From the NCBI GenBank assembly GCA_030323885.1, contig JASIRB010000109.1, positions 170,945-234,944 on the forward strand: a DNA stretch of 64,000 bases. Reading direction: 5' to 3'. How positions within the stretch are numbered: the first letter of the stretch is position 1; every line of letters begins with the position of its first letter. Below the pieces are notes generated by a model. It did not search any database and had not been told where the DNA came from. It saw nothing but the letters and a program-made list of their open reading frames with translations. Source of the stretch: Branchipolynoe longqiensis. Lineage: Eukaryota; Annelida; Polychaeta; Phyllodocida; Polynoidae. This document shows, piece after piece, positions 48,541 through 58,425 of the stretch. A program made the translations under genes and the position numbers.

Positions 48541-49322
48541 TGCTGTCGGTCGCGATGCAACAAAGACTGCTTTCATTACTTGACTGCCGCTCTCCATTTA
48601 GCTCTCTGCTGTGAGAGTTGCGTCCATGAGTCGGTCTTAATGTCTCTCAGCTTCAGGTTTCTCTTGATGGTATCTTTGAACCGGAGACGGGGGCGCCCTC
48701 TCTTTCTGTAGCCAGAAGACAGTTGAGAATAGAGGATCTGCTTTGGTAGCCTGTCTGATGACATCCTCATGAGGTGTCCAGTCCACCGGAGATTCTTTTT
48801 GATCAGAAGATCTTCCATAGAGGGCAGCCCCATCCGTTCGAGTATTTCCTTATTCGTCACTTTGTCCTTCCAGGTTAGCCTCATGATTAAACACAGATGT
48901 CGCATCATGAAGGCATGCAGCTTTTTCACCTGCTGTCTGTACACTGTCCAGGCCTCGGCTCCGTATAGTCATTTCATGAAAGCTGCCTGCAAAAGTGTTG
49001 AAGTGCTGCTGGCTTTTGCAAGTTACCAGCGGCACTCTCTCGGGGAGCAAATAGAGGTTTCACACCGGCAAGAACATGTCAAGACAGGCGCAAAACTATT
49101 TGTCCCTGCAGTGGCTGGTCGGGAGATGTTGGGAGTTCCATACATCAACCGCCCTTAATGCTGCCACAGTGACATGGTTTTCTGTTTAGGGTTTGCTCCC
49201 TTAGCCTTCGGTTCTGTCAAGGAGCTGTACCACAAGGCAGTGGTTTAGAACTCTGCAAGGCAGGGGCGTCAAACTCCCTGAGGTATTGCTATACCTGCAT
49301 ACCATTGCTATACCTGCATACC
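48541..49322 (-). pseudogene. RTE-like LINE ORF2 C-terminus (repeat X, copy 2)
   Basis: On the minus strand, LYGAEAWTVYRQQVKKLHAF then RHLCLIMRLTWKDKVTNKE, LRWTGHLMRM, KRGRPRLRFKDT and KWRAAVK with stop at about 48577. This is the conserved C-terminal end of RTE-type ORF2. A TGA lies just before LYGAEAW. Upstream sequence (48967-49320) is conserved in copy 1 but its coding role is unclear. Inserted in the TAG/ATT satellite. Confidence 0.8.
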
Positions 49323-49522
49323 TAATAGTATTATTAGTAGTATTATTATTGTTAGTAGTATTATTAGTAGTATTATTATTAGTATTAGTTTTATTAGTAG
49401 TATTATCAGTAGTATTATTAGTAGTATTCTTAGTAGTATTATTAGTAGTATTATTATTGTTAGTAGTATTATTAGTATTATTATTGTTATTATTATTAGT
49501 ATTAGTAATAGTAGTATTATAC
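49323..49522. repeat. TAG/ATT satellite, right part
   Basis: Continuation of 47652-48527 after the RTE-derived element. Confidence 0.9.
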
Positions 49523-50046
49523 TGTGGGAAAGTGCATATAAAAGACCCCTTGCTACTTATCGGAAAGAGTAGCCTATATAGGGGCAGCAGGTTTTCTGCA
49601 AAGATATATGTCAGAATGACCATATGTTTGATGTCCAATAGTCGATGATGACATGACAGGGTGGCCGAATGAGTTAGAGCGTCCGTCTCCCGTGTTGGTA
49701 GATCGTGGGACCGTGGTTTCGAACCCTGGTTCAGTCAAACCAATGACTGAAAAATTGATGCTTGTCGCTTGCTCGCCAGGCACTTGGCATTATTAGGACA
49801 GGTCAAGGACTGGTTGGCTCAGTGTCAGGACAATGTGACTGAGTGGGATATCAGGTCATGGTGCTGGCGGTCTGGTCTCCCTGTGGGGCAGCACTATAAA
49901 GTCGCCATGAGTGCGCACTGTTACAAGTCGGTCCCCGTCCGGATATGACCTTAGATGTTGCTAGGACGTAAAACAATAACAAACAAACCAATAGTCGATG
50001 ATTAAAATCAATGCGCTCTAGAGGCTTCGTTAAACAAAACAAAAAC
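49523..50046 (+). mobile_element. SINE-D 3' part, split by SINE-A
   Basis: AGTGCATATAAAAGACCCCT to CCAATAGTCGATGAT (49649), then after a SINE-A the repeat CCAATAGTCGATGAT (49988-50002) and AATGCGCTCTAGAG, CGTTAAACAAAACAAAAAC. Confidence 0.85.
49650..49987 (+). mobile_element. SINE-A, full length, 15-bp TSD, in SINE-D
   Basis: GACAGGGTGGCCGAATGAGT head, B box GGTTTCGAACCC, body, AACAATAACAAACAAA tail. Exactly flanked by CCAATAGTCGATGAT. Best boundary evidence for the type-L form (338 bp). Confidence 0.95.
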
Positions 50047-50049
50047 AAA

Positions 50050-50090
50050 AGATGCGGCTCCTTGCCTGAGCGGTCAGTACAGACTACTAA
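50050..50090 (-). mobile_element. SINE-C leader fragment, reverse
   Basis: GCGGCTCCTTGCCTGAGCGG, TCAGTACAGACTACTAA. Confidence 0.5.
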
Positions 50091-50706
50091 AGTGGCTATC
50101 ACACTATGACATATGGTCTTAGCGTATGCCGACATATGCGATTTTCGACCAACACGTTGGCACACGGCATCAGACGTTATGTATATGTTGGGCATACGTC
50201 GAGTACGCTCAGGGTATGGTGTCATAGGTCGGCATAGGTCGAGCCGCTAAAAAAATGTTGTGCATGTTCAAAATTGTCAATGTATGTTGCCGTATGGCTC
50301 ATACATTTCTCATATGCTCTGCATACGTCGGCATCTGTTATGCACACTTTAGGGGTAGGTCGGGATAGGTTGGAACACGTTAGCCATACGTTCAGCCGCG
50401 CAGTCAGCATACAGCCAATGGATACCTAATGTACTTCGAACATATGCCTGCCATATCTCCAGCATACTTAACCTATATGCCATACTTCTAGCGATGAAGT
50501 AACATACATAATTTTGGTAAGTGTACCGTGAGCGTATGCGATAGGTCAGAGATACGTTCTTCATACGTTACGTACATTGTGTGTACGTTGTGTGTACATC
50601 TATTTTTATCCCCCGCCCCTACAAAGTTCGATGAATGCCGACGTACTGGCAAATTGTTGTACGTTGGGCACGCGCTGACACCGTACATCGTAGTGTGACA
50701 GGCCCT
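50091..50706. mobile_element. MITE-2-like element, built from CATACG/CGGCATA motifs
   Basis: Left end AGTGGCTATCACACTATGAC and reverse-complemented right end AGGGCCTGTCACACTACGAT form imperfect inverted repeats, with TAA on both sides. The 616-bp body is filled with variants of GTATGCCGACATATG and CATACGTCGGCAT. It has the same architecture as MITE-2 with a different internal motif. No ORF. Confidence 0.7.
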
Positions 50707-50769
50707 TAAATACCAAATTTTACCAGCTGAATCCACCCATACATCCCTCAGTATTTTAGCTAAACCCTG

Positions 50770-50845
50770 ACAGCACCCGTCCTGATATGACCTCGGATGT
50801 TGCTAGGACGTAAAACAACAACAAACAAACAAACAAGCACCCACA
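50770..50845 (+). mobile_element. SINE-A 3' tail only
   Basis: CACCCGTCCTGATATGACCT, TTGCTAGGACGTAAAACAAC, AAC/AAAC tail. Confidence 0.75.
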
Positions 50846-50887
50846 CAACCCGCCATAGAAAAGCACCCAAAGCAACACCTACCAGAC

Positions 50888-51014
50888 GTCATGGCCCAAT
50901 CGGTAGAGCGCAGGCTTCCCATGCGGAAGCTTGGCAGTTCAAATTCCAGCCGAGTCAAACCAATGACTTATGAAATTGATACTTGTCGATTCCTAGCCTG
51001 GCGCTCAGCATTAA
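50888..51014 (+). mobile_element. SINE-A 5' part, interrupted by MITE-1
   Basis: Type-R head CGTCATGGCCCAATCGGTAG, body to GCGCTCAGCATTAA, then MITE-1. It resumes TAGGATCGGACAAGAACTGG at 51367. Confidence 0.85.
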
Positions 51015-51362
51015 AGCTGCATAGTCCGATGGTTTTGAGTTTCTCTCATTTTCTGAGATAAACATATTCGGTTGTTCATTTTAATCTACCTTACTTCAGT
51101 TTGAAGTAACTTTTATTTTAAATCGCAAACTTTTGAGATATTTGAAACGGAAACGTGCTAAATTAATGTTGGCAAGCTTGCCAAAACTCTAACACCATAG
51201 GCTTCTGCAGTAAGAGGTTTCTATTAATTGACTCAATAGTTCCTTCTATGTCCTGGTAAATGTTTAATAAGTGCATCACTATCTAAGGTAGATATGTAGA
51301 ATCAAATGTAGATAATTGTTTTGATTTTTGAAAATTTGATGTTTTCATCGGACTATGCAACT
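51015..51362 (+). mobile_element. MITE-1, copy 7, inserted in SINE-A
   Basis: 348 bp from AGCTGCATAGTCCGATGG to CATCGGACTATGCAACT. TTAA at 51011-51014 and 51363-51366. The intact SINE-A reads GGCATTAATAGGAT in other copies, so the insertion duplicated TTAA exactly. Confidence 0.95.
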
Positions 51363-51366
51363 TTAA

Positions 51367-51625
51367 TAGGATCGGACAAGAACTGGTTAGCTCAGTGTCA
51401 GGATAATGTGACTGTGTGGGATATCAGGCCACTGGCACCGTGACCCACATTTCCCCACTCAGTCACATTATCCTGACACCAAACTAACCAGTCTTTGCCC
51501 TATCCCATTCATGCCAAGCACTAGGCTCGGTAACGACAAGTATAAATTTGGTAAGTCATTGGTTTGACTCAACCTTCCACACGTGAAACCTCCGCTCTTA
51601 TCAATTCGGCCACCGCGTCCGGTCT
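51367..51625. mobile_element. SINE-A remainder fused to reverse SINE-A
   Basis: Forward to GGGATATCAGGCC (about 51430), then reverse body (CACTGGCACCGTGACCCACA, CACTCAGTCACATTATCC) ending in an inverted head with CGGCCACCGCGTCCGG. Third inverted chimera of the window. Confidence 0.75.
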
Positions 51626-51969
51626 GGTGAACAAAGCGAACACGGTCTGCTTCAGAGAAGTGGTGGGCACTACAGTGCTCTCTTTTAAGGAACCATTGAG
51701 TCAGGTAGCAAAGCATACTTGTTCATTTAAAATAAGCCACTCGACGCCCATCCGGGAACTTGGAATAGACTCCTCCTCAGGCCGGTCCCCGAGCCTTCTT
51801 CATCCTACCTACCCATCACGGGGTACCAGGCCAACACGCCACCTAGGTGAACGGCGGCGAACCAACTCCAAGGGCGGGGACTCCTGGTGGTGGAGTTGGG
51901 AACTAGTGAGTCTCCCTCAACCCTCCCCCCAAACCCCCCAACCCCGTCAACCCCCGTCCCTACATATTA
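51626..51969 (+). other. Open but unassigned segment
   Basis: One frame is open from the preceding SINE through about 51930 (CFREVVGTTVLSFKEPLSQV and later RTNSKGGDSWWWSWELV). No family recognised. GC-rich part 51790-51900 has no repeat match in this window. May be an old transposon. Confidence 0.25.
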
Positions 51970-52295
51970 ATCGGTTCGTTATTGGAGTTTTACATCCTGG
52001 CAATACCTAAGGTCATATCAGGACGGACACCGACTTGTGACCGTGCTGCACTGGGAAATAGGCCACTGACCCATGGGAAAAATCAAGCTGCCAGCACCAT
52101 GACCCAATATCCCACTCAGTCACATCCTGACACTGAGCTCACCAGTCCTTGGCCTATCCTATTAATGCTGAGTGCCAGGCTAGGAAACGACAAGTATCAA
52201 TTTTTAAGTCATTGGTTTGACTCGACCCGGAACCGAACTCGCGAACTCCCGCGTGCGAGGACCACGCTCTACCGATTCGGCCACCACGCCCAGCC
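51970..52295 (-). mobile_element. SINE-A, reverse, type-R head
   Basis: GGTTCGTTATTGGAGTTTTA, body with small deletions, inverted head CGGAACCGAACTCGCG and GATTCGGCCACCACGCCC. Confidence 0.85.
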
Positions 52296-52307
52296 ACATA
52301 TGTTGTT

Positions 52308-52612
52308 CTCTGTGGCAGAGTGGTTAGAGTGTCTGACTTTTTTCTAGGTCGGACTCCTAATCTGAAGGTTGATGGTTCGATTCCCCATCCCCCCACCTCT
52401 GCCAATTTGGATTTCCACTGCTGTGTATAACTTACAGCATCATCAAAGCCTGGTTGCTCTCATACCATGTCTATGTGGTGTGGGAGGTTAAAAATCCCTT
52501 GGGTCGGTAAAAGTGTAGGCTCGGGCTTTCTATCGACAAACTGTCTAATGGTGAAAACAAGTCTATTCAGACTTATCCATGATAGGCAGTATAAATCTTC
52601 AAGAAGAAGACA
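52308..52612 (+). mobile_element. SINE-B, full length, forward
   Basis: TTCTCTGTGGCAGAGTGGTT (A box), GACTTTTTTCTAGGTCGGAC, B box GATGGTTCGATTCCCC, body, tail CTTCAAGAAGAAG. ACATAT flanks both ends (about 52297 and 52611). The GTGGCAGAGTGGTTAGAG start looks tRNA-Ser-like, with an insertion in the anticodon arm. Confidence 0.9.
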
Positions 52613-52625
52613 TATTAATCAATGG

Positions 52626-53390
52626 ACGTTCTGTGATGTTGGGTTAAGTGGGTCCAGGCACATTAAAATAGGGCCTGTCTTCAACGGACAACTCGGTAAT
52701 CAGACCAAAGTTGTCCTGCCATGACAGGTGTTCTGTCATCGGTACTACAGTAGTACCTGTCTTCAACAGACAACTCTATTTTCAGACCCAATTGTCCGGA
52801 CAATGTCTCTTTGGTACTACAGTTGTATCTTTCTTCAAAGGACAACTCCACATCAGACCAATGTTGTCCTGACATAGCAGGTGTCCTGTCATTGGTAGTA
52901 CAATAGCACCTATCTGCCATGGTTTGTTTTGTTTGTTTGTTTGTTGTTGTTTTACGTCCTAGCAACATCTAAGGTCATATCAGGACGGGTACCGACTTGT
53001 GACAGTGCGCATCCTGGCGACTTTATAGTGCTGTCTCACTGGGAAACCAGGCCGCCGGGACCGTGACCTGGTATCCCACTCAATCACATTATCCTGACAC
53101 TGAGCACACCAGTCTATCTGCAATGGACAACTAGATAGTCAGACGAAAGTTGTCATGACATCAGAGGTGCCCTCTCTTCGGTACTACAATAGCACCTGTC
53201 TGCAATGGACAACTTGGTATTCAGACCAAAGTTGTCCTGATATAGCAAGTGTGATGTCATCGGTAGTACAGTAGTACCTGTCTTCAACGGATCAGTCTGT
53301 ACCCAGACCAATGTTGTCCTCACATAGCAGGTGTCCTGTTATCAGTACTACAGTGATACCTGTCTTCAACGGACATCTCAAGTTAGTGGT
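52626..53390. repeat. ~80-bp satellite with palindromic core, split by SINE-A
   Basis: Units of about 80 bp: CCTGTCTTCAACGGACAACT, CAGACCAAAGTTGTCCTG, ACATAGCAGGTGTCCTGTCA, TCGGTACTACAGTAGTACC. The last is a palindrome with one central base. About eight units remain around a SINE-A (52923-53114). Confidence 0.9.
52923..53114 (-). mobile_element. SINE-A, 5'-truncated, reverse, TSD in satellite
   Basis: TTTGTTTTGTTTGTTTGTTG tail, body to CCTGACACTGAGCACACC. Flanked by TATCTGCCATGG (52911-52922) and TATCTGCAATGG (53115-53126). Confidence 0.9.
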
Positions 53391-53399
53391 ATTTATTCT

Positions 53400-53715
53400 G
53401 TCAATTAAAAATAAGAGAGGGAAGACACTAAAAGCCATAGGACTATGCAAACTAACTTCAAATCATTGTTGGTGCAACTTGCAAGGGCTTCGGAATCTAG
53501 ACATTCAAGTGTCAGGTCTCTGGGTGGCAGTGTACACTGGTGACAGACACCCAGAGCACTTTGGGAACGCTACAATTTGTTTGGTCTACAGTGTTTATCG
53601 ACAAGTTAAGGCTCAAACTTTCAAAGCCAATTGGATTATGCAACTTTACGTAACCTTAAACACCGACCCCAGATTCCTTGCCGAATACAATTTAAGCGTT
53701 TGTTACGTCATTTCA
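53400..53715. mobile_element. MITE-1 remnants
   Basis: Two decayed termini: GCCATAGGACTATGCAAACT at about 53433 and AGCCAATTGGATTATGCAAC at about 53623. The sequence between is not recognisable. The ORF at 53311-53787 runs through these and is not credible. Confidence 0.45.
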
Positions 53716-54370
53716 CAGGGGTGTGGTGGTGGGTGGGTGGGAGGGTGGGTGGGGGTGGGGTGGGTGGGGAGTGATATTGGTGGGTGAGATGTGAAGGGAT
53801 CGTGTGGTGGAGGAGGTGTGAGCGGGAGGGGTGGTGGCCAGGGGTGTGGGTGGGAGATTTGTTTGTTTGTTTGTTGTTGTTTTACGTCCTAGCAACATCT
53901 AAGTTCATATCAGGACGGGGTGGGAGAAGGTGGGGTAGATGTGAAAAGTATAGTGGGGTGTTTGTTTGTTTGTTGTTGTTTTACGTCCTAGCAACATCTA
54001 AGGTCATATCAGGATGGGGAGGAGGGTGGGTTGGTGTGGGGTGGAGGGGTAGGTGTGAGGGGGAGGGGGGTGGTGGGATGGTTGGTGGAGTGGATTAGGT
54101 GTGATGGGGAGGGGTGGGTGGGAGGGGGGGGGGGGTAGGTGTGAGGGGAGGGGGTGGTATGAGGGTGTGGTGGAATGGTTGCGGGGAGTGGATTAGGTGT
54201 GACTGGGAGAGCTGGGTGGGAGGGGGTTGGTGGGGTAGGTGTGAGGGGGTTGGGTGGGTGTGAGGGGGTTGGTGGGGTGGGATAGGTGTGAGGGGGAGGG
54301 GTGGGTGAGACGGGTGGGTGGGAGTGGGTTGGGTGAGTGGCAGCAGGGAGGGGGGTGGGTGAAGTCACCA
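53715..54370. repeat. GGGTG tract with two SINE-A tails inside
   Basis: GGTGGGTGGGAGGG units from 53720, interrupted by two reverse SINE-A tails (53858-53920 and 53962-54018, each GTTTGTTTGTTGTTGTTTTA, then CATCTAAGGTCATATCAGGA). Then 54020-54365 has GGTGTGAGGGGGTTGGTGGG units of roughly 40-60 bp. Confidence 0.85.
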
Positions 54371-54547
54371 CCACCCATTTGTGGATTCAGGTGTTGATTA
54401 AATGCAAATGCGGTGTGGACGCTAACTCAAGAGTGACAACAACATTATTATAGTCCCACGAAAAGAGCTTTAAATTGTGCGCGCGCACCCGCCCGCTGCT
54501 TTACACCTCGCCCCCAGGTCACACACCGGGCACACACCGGCCACACA

Positions 54548-54868
54548 CCGGGCACACACCGGGCGCGGTGGCCGAATCGGTAGAGTGCAGGCCTCGCATG
54601 TGGGAGATCGGGAGTTTGGTTCCCAGTCGAGTCAAACCAATGACTTATAAAAATGGATATTTGTCACTTCCTAGCCTGGCGCTCAGCATTACTAGGATAG
54701 GGCAAGGACTGGTTGGCTCAGTGTCAGGATGATAGGACTGAGTGGGATATTGGGCTTGATTTCCCCGCGGGGCAGCATTATGAAGTCGACATGAGTGTCA
54801 CACGTTGGTACCCGTCCTGATATGACATTAGATGTTGCCAGGATGTAAAACTCCAACAACCAACCCCA
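54548..54868 (+). mobile_element. SINE-A, type-R head, full length
   Basis: CCGGGCGCGGTGGCCGAATC, B box GAGTTTGGTTCCC, body with a ~25-bp deletion, tail AACTCCAACAACCAACCCC. The first bases resemble a primate Alu start by coincidence only. Confidence 0.85.
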
Positions 54869-55525
54869 GTCATACCCCAGTCACCCCCGGTCACACCATG
54901 GTCACCACCTGGTCACACCCCGGTCATCCCCGGTAACAAACCGGTCACACCTCAGTCACACCCAGGTCACACCTCAGTCACACCCTGGTCACCACCCGGT
55001 CACCACCCGGTCATCCCCGGTCACACAACCCGGTCACAAACCGGTCACAAACCGGTCACACCTAAGTCACACCCCGGTCACACAACCCGGTCACACCCCG
55101 GTCACACCTCAGTCACACCTCAGTCACACCTCAGTCACACCCCTGTCACCCCCGGTAACACACCCCGGTCACCCCCAAGTCACAAACTGGTCACACCCCA
55201 GTCACCCCATGGTCACCACCCGGTCACATCATCCCGGTCACACCCTGGTCACACAACCCAGTCACATCCCAGTCAATTCCCCATTCATACCACAGTCACA
55301 CCCCGGTCACACCCTAGTCATATCCTGGTCACACCCCGGTAACACCGCTATCTCACCCCGGTCACACCCCGGTCACACCGCTATCACACCCCGGTCACAC
55401 CGCTATCTCACTCCGGTCACACCTCGGTAACACACCGGTCACACCGCGGTCACTCCCCCGGTCACACCGCTATCTCACCCCGGTCACACACCAGTCACAC
55501 CCCGGTCACACCCCAGTCACCCCCC
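54866..55525. repeat. GGTCACACC minisatellite, 10-12-bp period
   Basis: About 60 imperfect units of CCCCGGTCACAC or CCTCAGTCACAC. Many contain GGTCA, the core of nuclear-receptor half-sites, in direct orientation. Immediately adjacent to a SINE-A tail. Confidence 0.9.
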
Positions 55526-55529
55526 CACC

Positions 55530-55665
55530 CCCCTGAATTTCCCGTCGCTAGGGAACCACATGGCCTGCGTCGGAATGTAGCTCCCCTTTGTGAGCCAATC
55601 AGAATGGCGCATTGTCATCGCTGCAATGGAATGGGAAAGCCCCGTAGGACTTTAGGAGGCGCCCT
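55530..55665 (+). promoter_or_regulatory. CCAAT-box-containing unique segment
   Basis: Unique sequence between two low-complexity tracts. GAGCCAATCAGAA at 55592-55604 is a perfect NF-Y box. An ATG shortly after (55604) opens only 28 codons. The promoter call rests on this one motif. Confidence 0.2.
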
Positions 55666-56820
55666 GGCTACCCGTCCCACCTCCCACTAACACCACTCCA
55701 TCTCCCTCCTCCTTCTGTCCCCCCATCTCCCCTCCATCTCCCTGTCCTCCCCTATCCCCATCCTCATCTCCATCTCCCGCCTGCTTCTCCCCTCCTTCTA
55801 TCCTCCATCTCCCCCCCATCTCCCTGTCCTCCCCTATCCCAATCCTCATCTCCATCTCCCGCCTCCTTCTCCCCTCCTTCTATCCTCCATCTCCCCTCCA
55901 TCTCCCTGTCCTCCCCTATCCCCATCCTCATCTCCATCTCCCCCGTCCTTCTCCCCTTGTCCCCCTCCTTCCCCCCTCTCCCCCTCATTCTCCCCTCTCC
56001 CCCCCCTTTCTCCCCTCTCCCCTCTTTCTCCCTGTCTTTCTCATCCTCATCTCCATCTCCCCCCTCCTTCCCCCCCTTCTCCCCTCCTTCCCCCCTCTCC
56101 CCCTCCTTCTCCCCTCTCCCCCTCCTTCTCCCCTCTCCCCCCCTTTTCTCCCCCTCTCCCCCCTCTTTCTCACTGTCTTTCCCATCCTCATCTCCATCTC
56201 CCCATCATTCTCCCCCGCTCCCCTTCCTTCTCTCCTTCTCCCCTACCATTCTCCCATCTCCTCCTCTTTCTCCCCCTTTCCCCTCCTTCTCTCCCCCTCC
56301 TTCTCTCCCACTCTCCCCTCCATCTCCCCTCCACCTCCCTGTACTCCCCTCATATTCATCTCCATCTCCCTCTCCTTTCCCCCCTCTTCGCATCTCTCTC
56401 CCCCCTCCCTCTCTTTCTCCCCCTCTCCCCCTCTTTCTCCCCCTCAGCCATCTTTCTCCCCCTCTCCCCCCTCTCATTCTCCCCTATCATTCTCCCCCTC
56501 TCCACCCTCCTTCTCCCCCTCTCCCCTCCCCCTCTTTCACCCCCTCTCCCCCTTCTTCTCCCTCTCTACCCTCCTTTCCCCCATCTCTCCTCCATCTCCC
56601 CTCTATCTCTCCTCCATCTCCCCTCCATCGTCCCTCCATCTCCCCCTCCTTCTCTCCCTTCCTTCTCTCCTCTCCATCTCTCCCCCATCCTTTTCCCTTT
56701 TCTCTCCCATCTCCCCCTCCTTATCTTCCTCCTTCTCTCCTCTCCACCCACTCGTTCTCTCCCCACCCCCTCTGCCGCCCTCCTCTCCCCTGTTCTCCAT
56801 CTCCACACCCTACCTTGCTC
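55665..56820. repeat. 1.15-kb C/T-rich tract (CTCCATCTCCC)
   Basis: Left part has a ~95-bp repeat (TCCCTGTCCTCCCCTATCCC with CATCCTCATCTCCATCTCCC) at about 55745, 55828 and 55905. The rest is irregular CCCCCTCTCC. Ser/Pro and Glu/Arg/Gly ORFs are artefacts. Confidence 0.9.
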
Positions 56821-56830
56821 CCCTTTGCCA

Positions 56831-57161
56831 ACCAGACAGGATGGCCAAATGAGTTGAGTGTCCGTCTCCTATTTTGGGAGATCTAGGGGATCCAAACCCA
56901 TGGGTTTGTGGGGTCGAACCCTGGTCGGGTCAAACCAATGACATAACAATTTATACTTGTTTCTTCCTAACCAGGCACTGGCATTATTAGGATAGGGCAA
57001 GGACTGGTTGGCTCAGTGTCAGGATAATGTGACTGAGTTGGATATCAGGTCATGGTGCTGGTGGCCTGGTGTCCCACATCCCAGTGGGGCAGCAATATAA
57101 ATTCGCCATGAGTGTGCACTGTCACATGTCTGTAGCTACCCATCCTGATATGACCTTAGAT
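56831..57161 (+). mobile_element. SINE-A 5' part, interrupted by I-type LINE
   Basis: Type-L head (CAGACAGGATGGCCAAATGA, GGGGTCGAACCC), body to CATCCTGATATGACCTTAGA. The tail continues at 58386 (TGTTGGTAGGATGTAAAAC). Confidence 0.9.
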
Positions 57162-58375
57162 TGATTGATTGATTGGTGGTTGCTTTACGCCGTGTCGGCA
57201 GCATAGGCCATATTCACGGCGAGAAATGTTTGTTTTTTGTTCAAACCATCGCTTTTACATGTAAAAGCAGACAATCAATTATGTGCCAATAGACACTAAT
57301 TAAATTAGAAAGCTCACAATCATATATTTGTGGTCAAGGGAAACAAATTCCCATAGAAAAAGAAAAGTTTGATTAATAATTGATAGAATCTATTTAGTAA
57401 ACTATATGAGGTGGTACAGTCCAGCTGCCCTCAAAAAGGTTAAAATGTTTTCCTGTTTTACCTTAGTAAAAATGTCATGCATACTGTCTGCAGTGTAGAA
57501 CCGTTGGCGCAGGGCCAAAAAATCAACGCAACTTAGTAAAATGTGTTTGAGTGTCAGTGGGGACTGACACCCAATACATTCAGGGGGAGGTTCCCCCTTG
57601 AGCAGAAAAGAATGTGTAAGCCACGAGTGGCCAATACGGCAGCGGCTAAGGACCACTTGGTCCTGCCGACCTCCCGCATTAGTCTGTGGTGGCTTTCCCA
57701 CAGATGGTTAAATTTCTTTAAGTTTATTAATGTTTTCATCCCACTCATGTTGCCATTTGGATTTTATGTGGGTGGCTATTAGTGGTTTCAGATCAGAGTC
57801 AGGGATCAGACACGGTTCAAGATCACAGTTCAGGGCCTTCTTCGCAGCCCGATCAGCTCGTTCGTTTCCTTGTATGCCGGCATGGCCAGGCACCCAGCAC
57901 AGGTGGATGTCATACCCATCTGTTGTCAGTTGGTTCATTTTATAAATGACCGTTGCTAGAATAGGGTGATTCGTTTTCAGTCCAGCAACAGCCAGGAGGC
58001 AAGAGAACAAATCACTGTATATAACATAGTTAGTGTGGTTGGATACCTCGATACACTCCAAAGCGAGAAGGAGTGCTTGGGCTTCTGCAGTGAAAATCGA
58101 GCTCTGATCGGGCAAACGTACACCAAATTTTTCGCGTCGGCAGACTGCCGCAGCAGCGACCTGGCTTTAGTCTTTCGAAACCATCAGTGTATATGGAGAG
58201 GTGGTCTGCAAACTGGCCTTGAATCTCTGCATGCAGTCCTTGGTACTCGAGTGGATGTGTCCCAGACTTCCTCAGTTCCGTGAGTCGGAGGATAACCGAT
58301 GGCTTTCTCAATGACCACGGGGGATGTTCTGGGACTTTGGCATCCTCCAACACATCCAAATCCACGCCCAAGATG
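57162..58375 (-). pseudogene. I-type LINE 3' end: RNase H and C-terminal zinc region
   Basis: Minus strand, 1214 bp, 5'-truncated insertion. From 58371: LSIYTDGFE (first RNase H Asp), then after a shift AEAQALLLALE (Glu), YVIYSD (Asp), CWVPGHAGIQGNERAD (last Asp) ending about 57790. Then LMREVGRTKWSLAA, RCRIGHSWLTHSFLLKGE and a C-x2-C...H...C region (ECIGCQSPLTLKHILLSC). RNase H plus this C-terminus is typical of the I group of LINEs. At least two frame breaks. 3' end is TTGA/CAAT repeats. TGACCTTAGAT lies on both sides (57151-57161, 58376-58386). Confidence 0.9.
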
Positions 58376-58386
58376 TGACCTTAGAT

Positions 58387-58425
58387 GTTGGTAGGATGTA
58401 AAACAACAACAAACAAACCTCTCTT
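58387..58425 (+). mobile_element. SINE-A tail, continuation of the interrupted copy
   Basis: GTTGGTAGGATGTAAAACAA, then CAACAAACAAACC. Confidence 0.85.

Noticed and set aside
47591..48614. Three ORFs of 313-334 codons (Ser/Ile, Leu/Val, Asn/Thr)
   Set aside because: Triplet satellite TAG/ATT keeps the frames open; single-residue-pair composition.
54548..54570. Alu-like start CCGGGCGCGGTGGC
   Set aside because: Only the first bases agree. The rest is SINE-A, with a different tRNA-type head and body.
57402..58371. Functional RNase H gene
   Set aside because: Clear catalytic motifs, but the element is 5'-truncated, broken by frameshifts and bracketed by target duplications, so it is a dead LINE copy.
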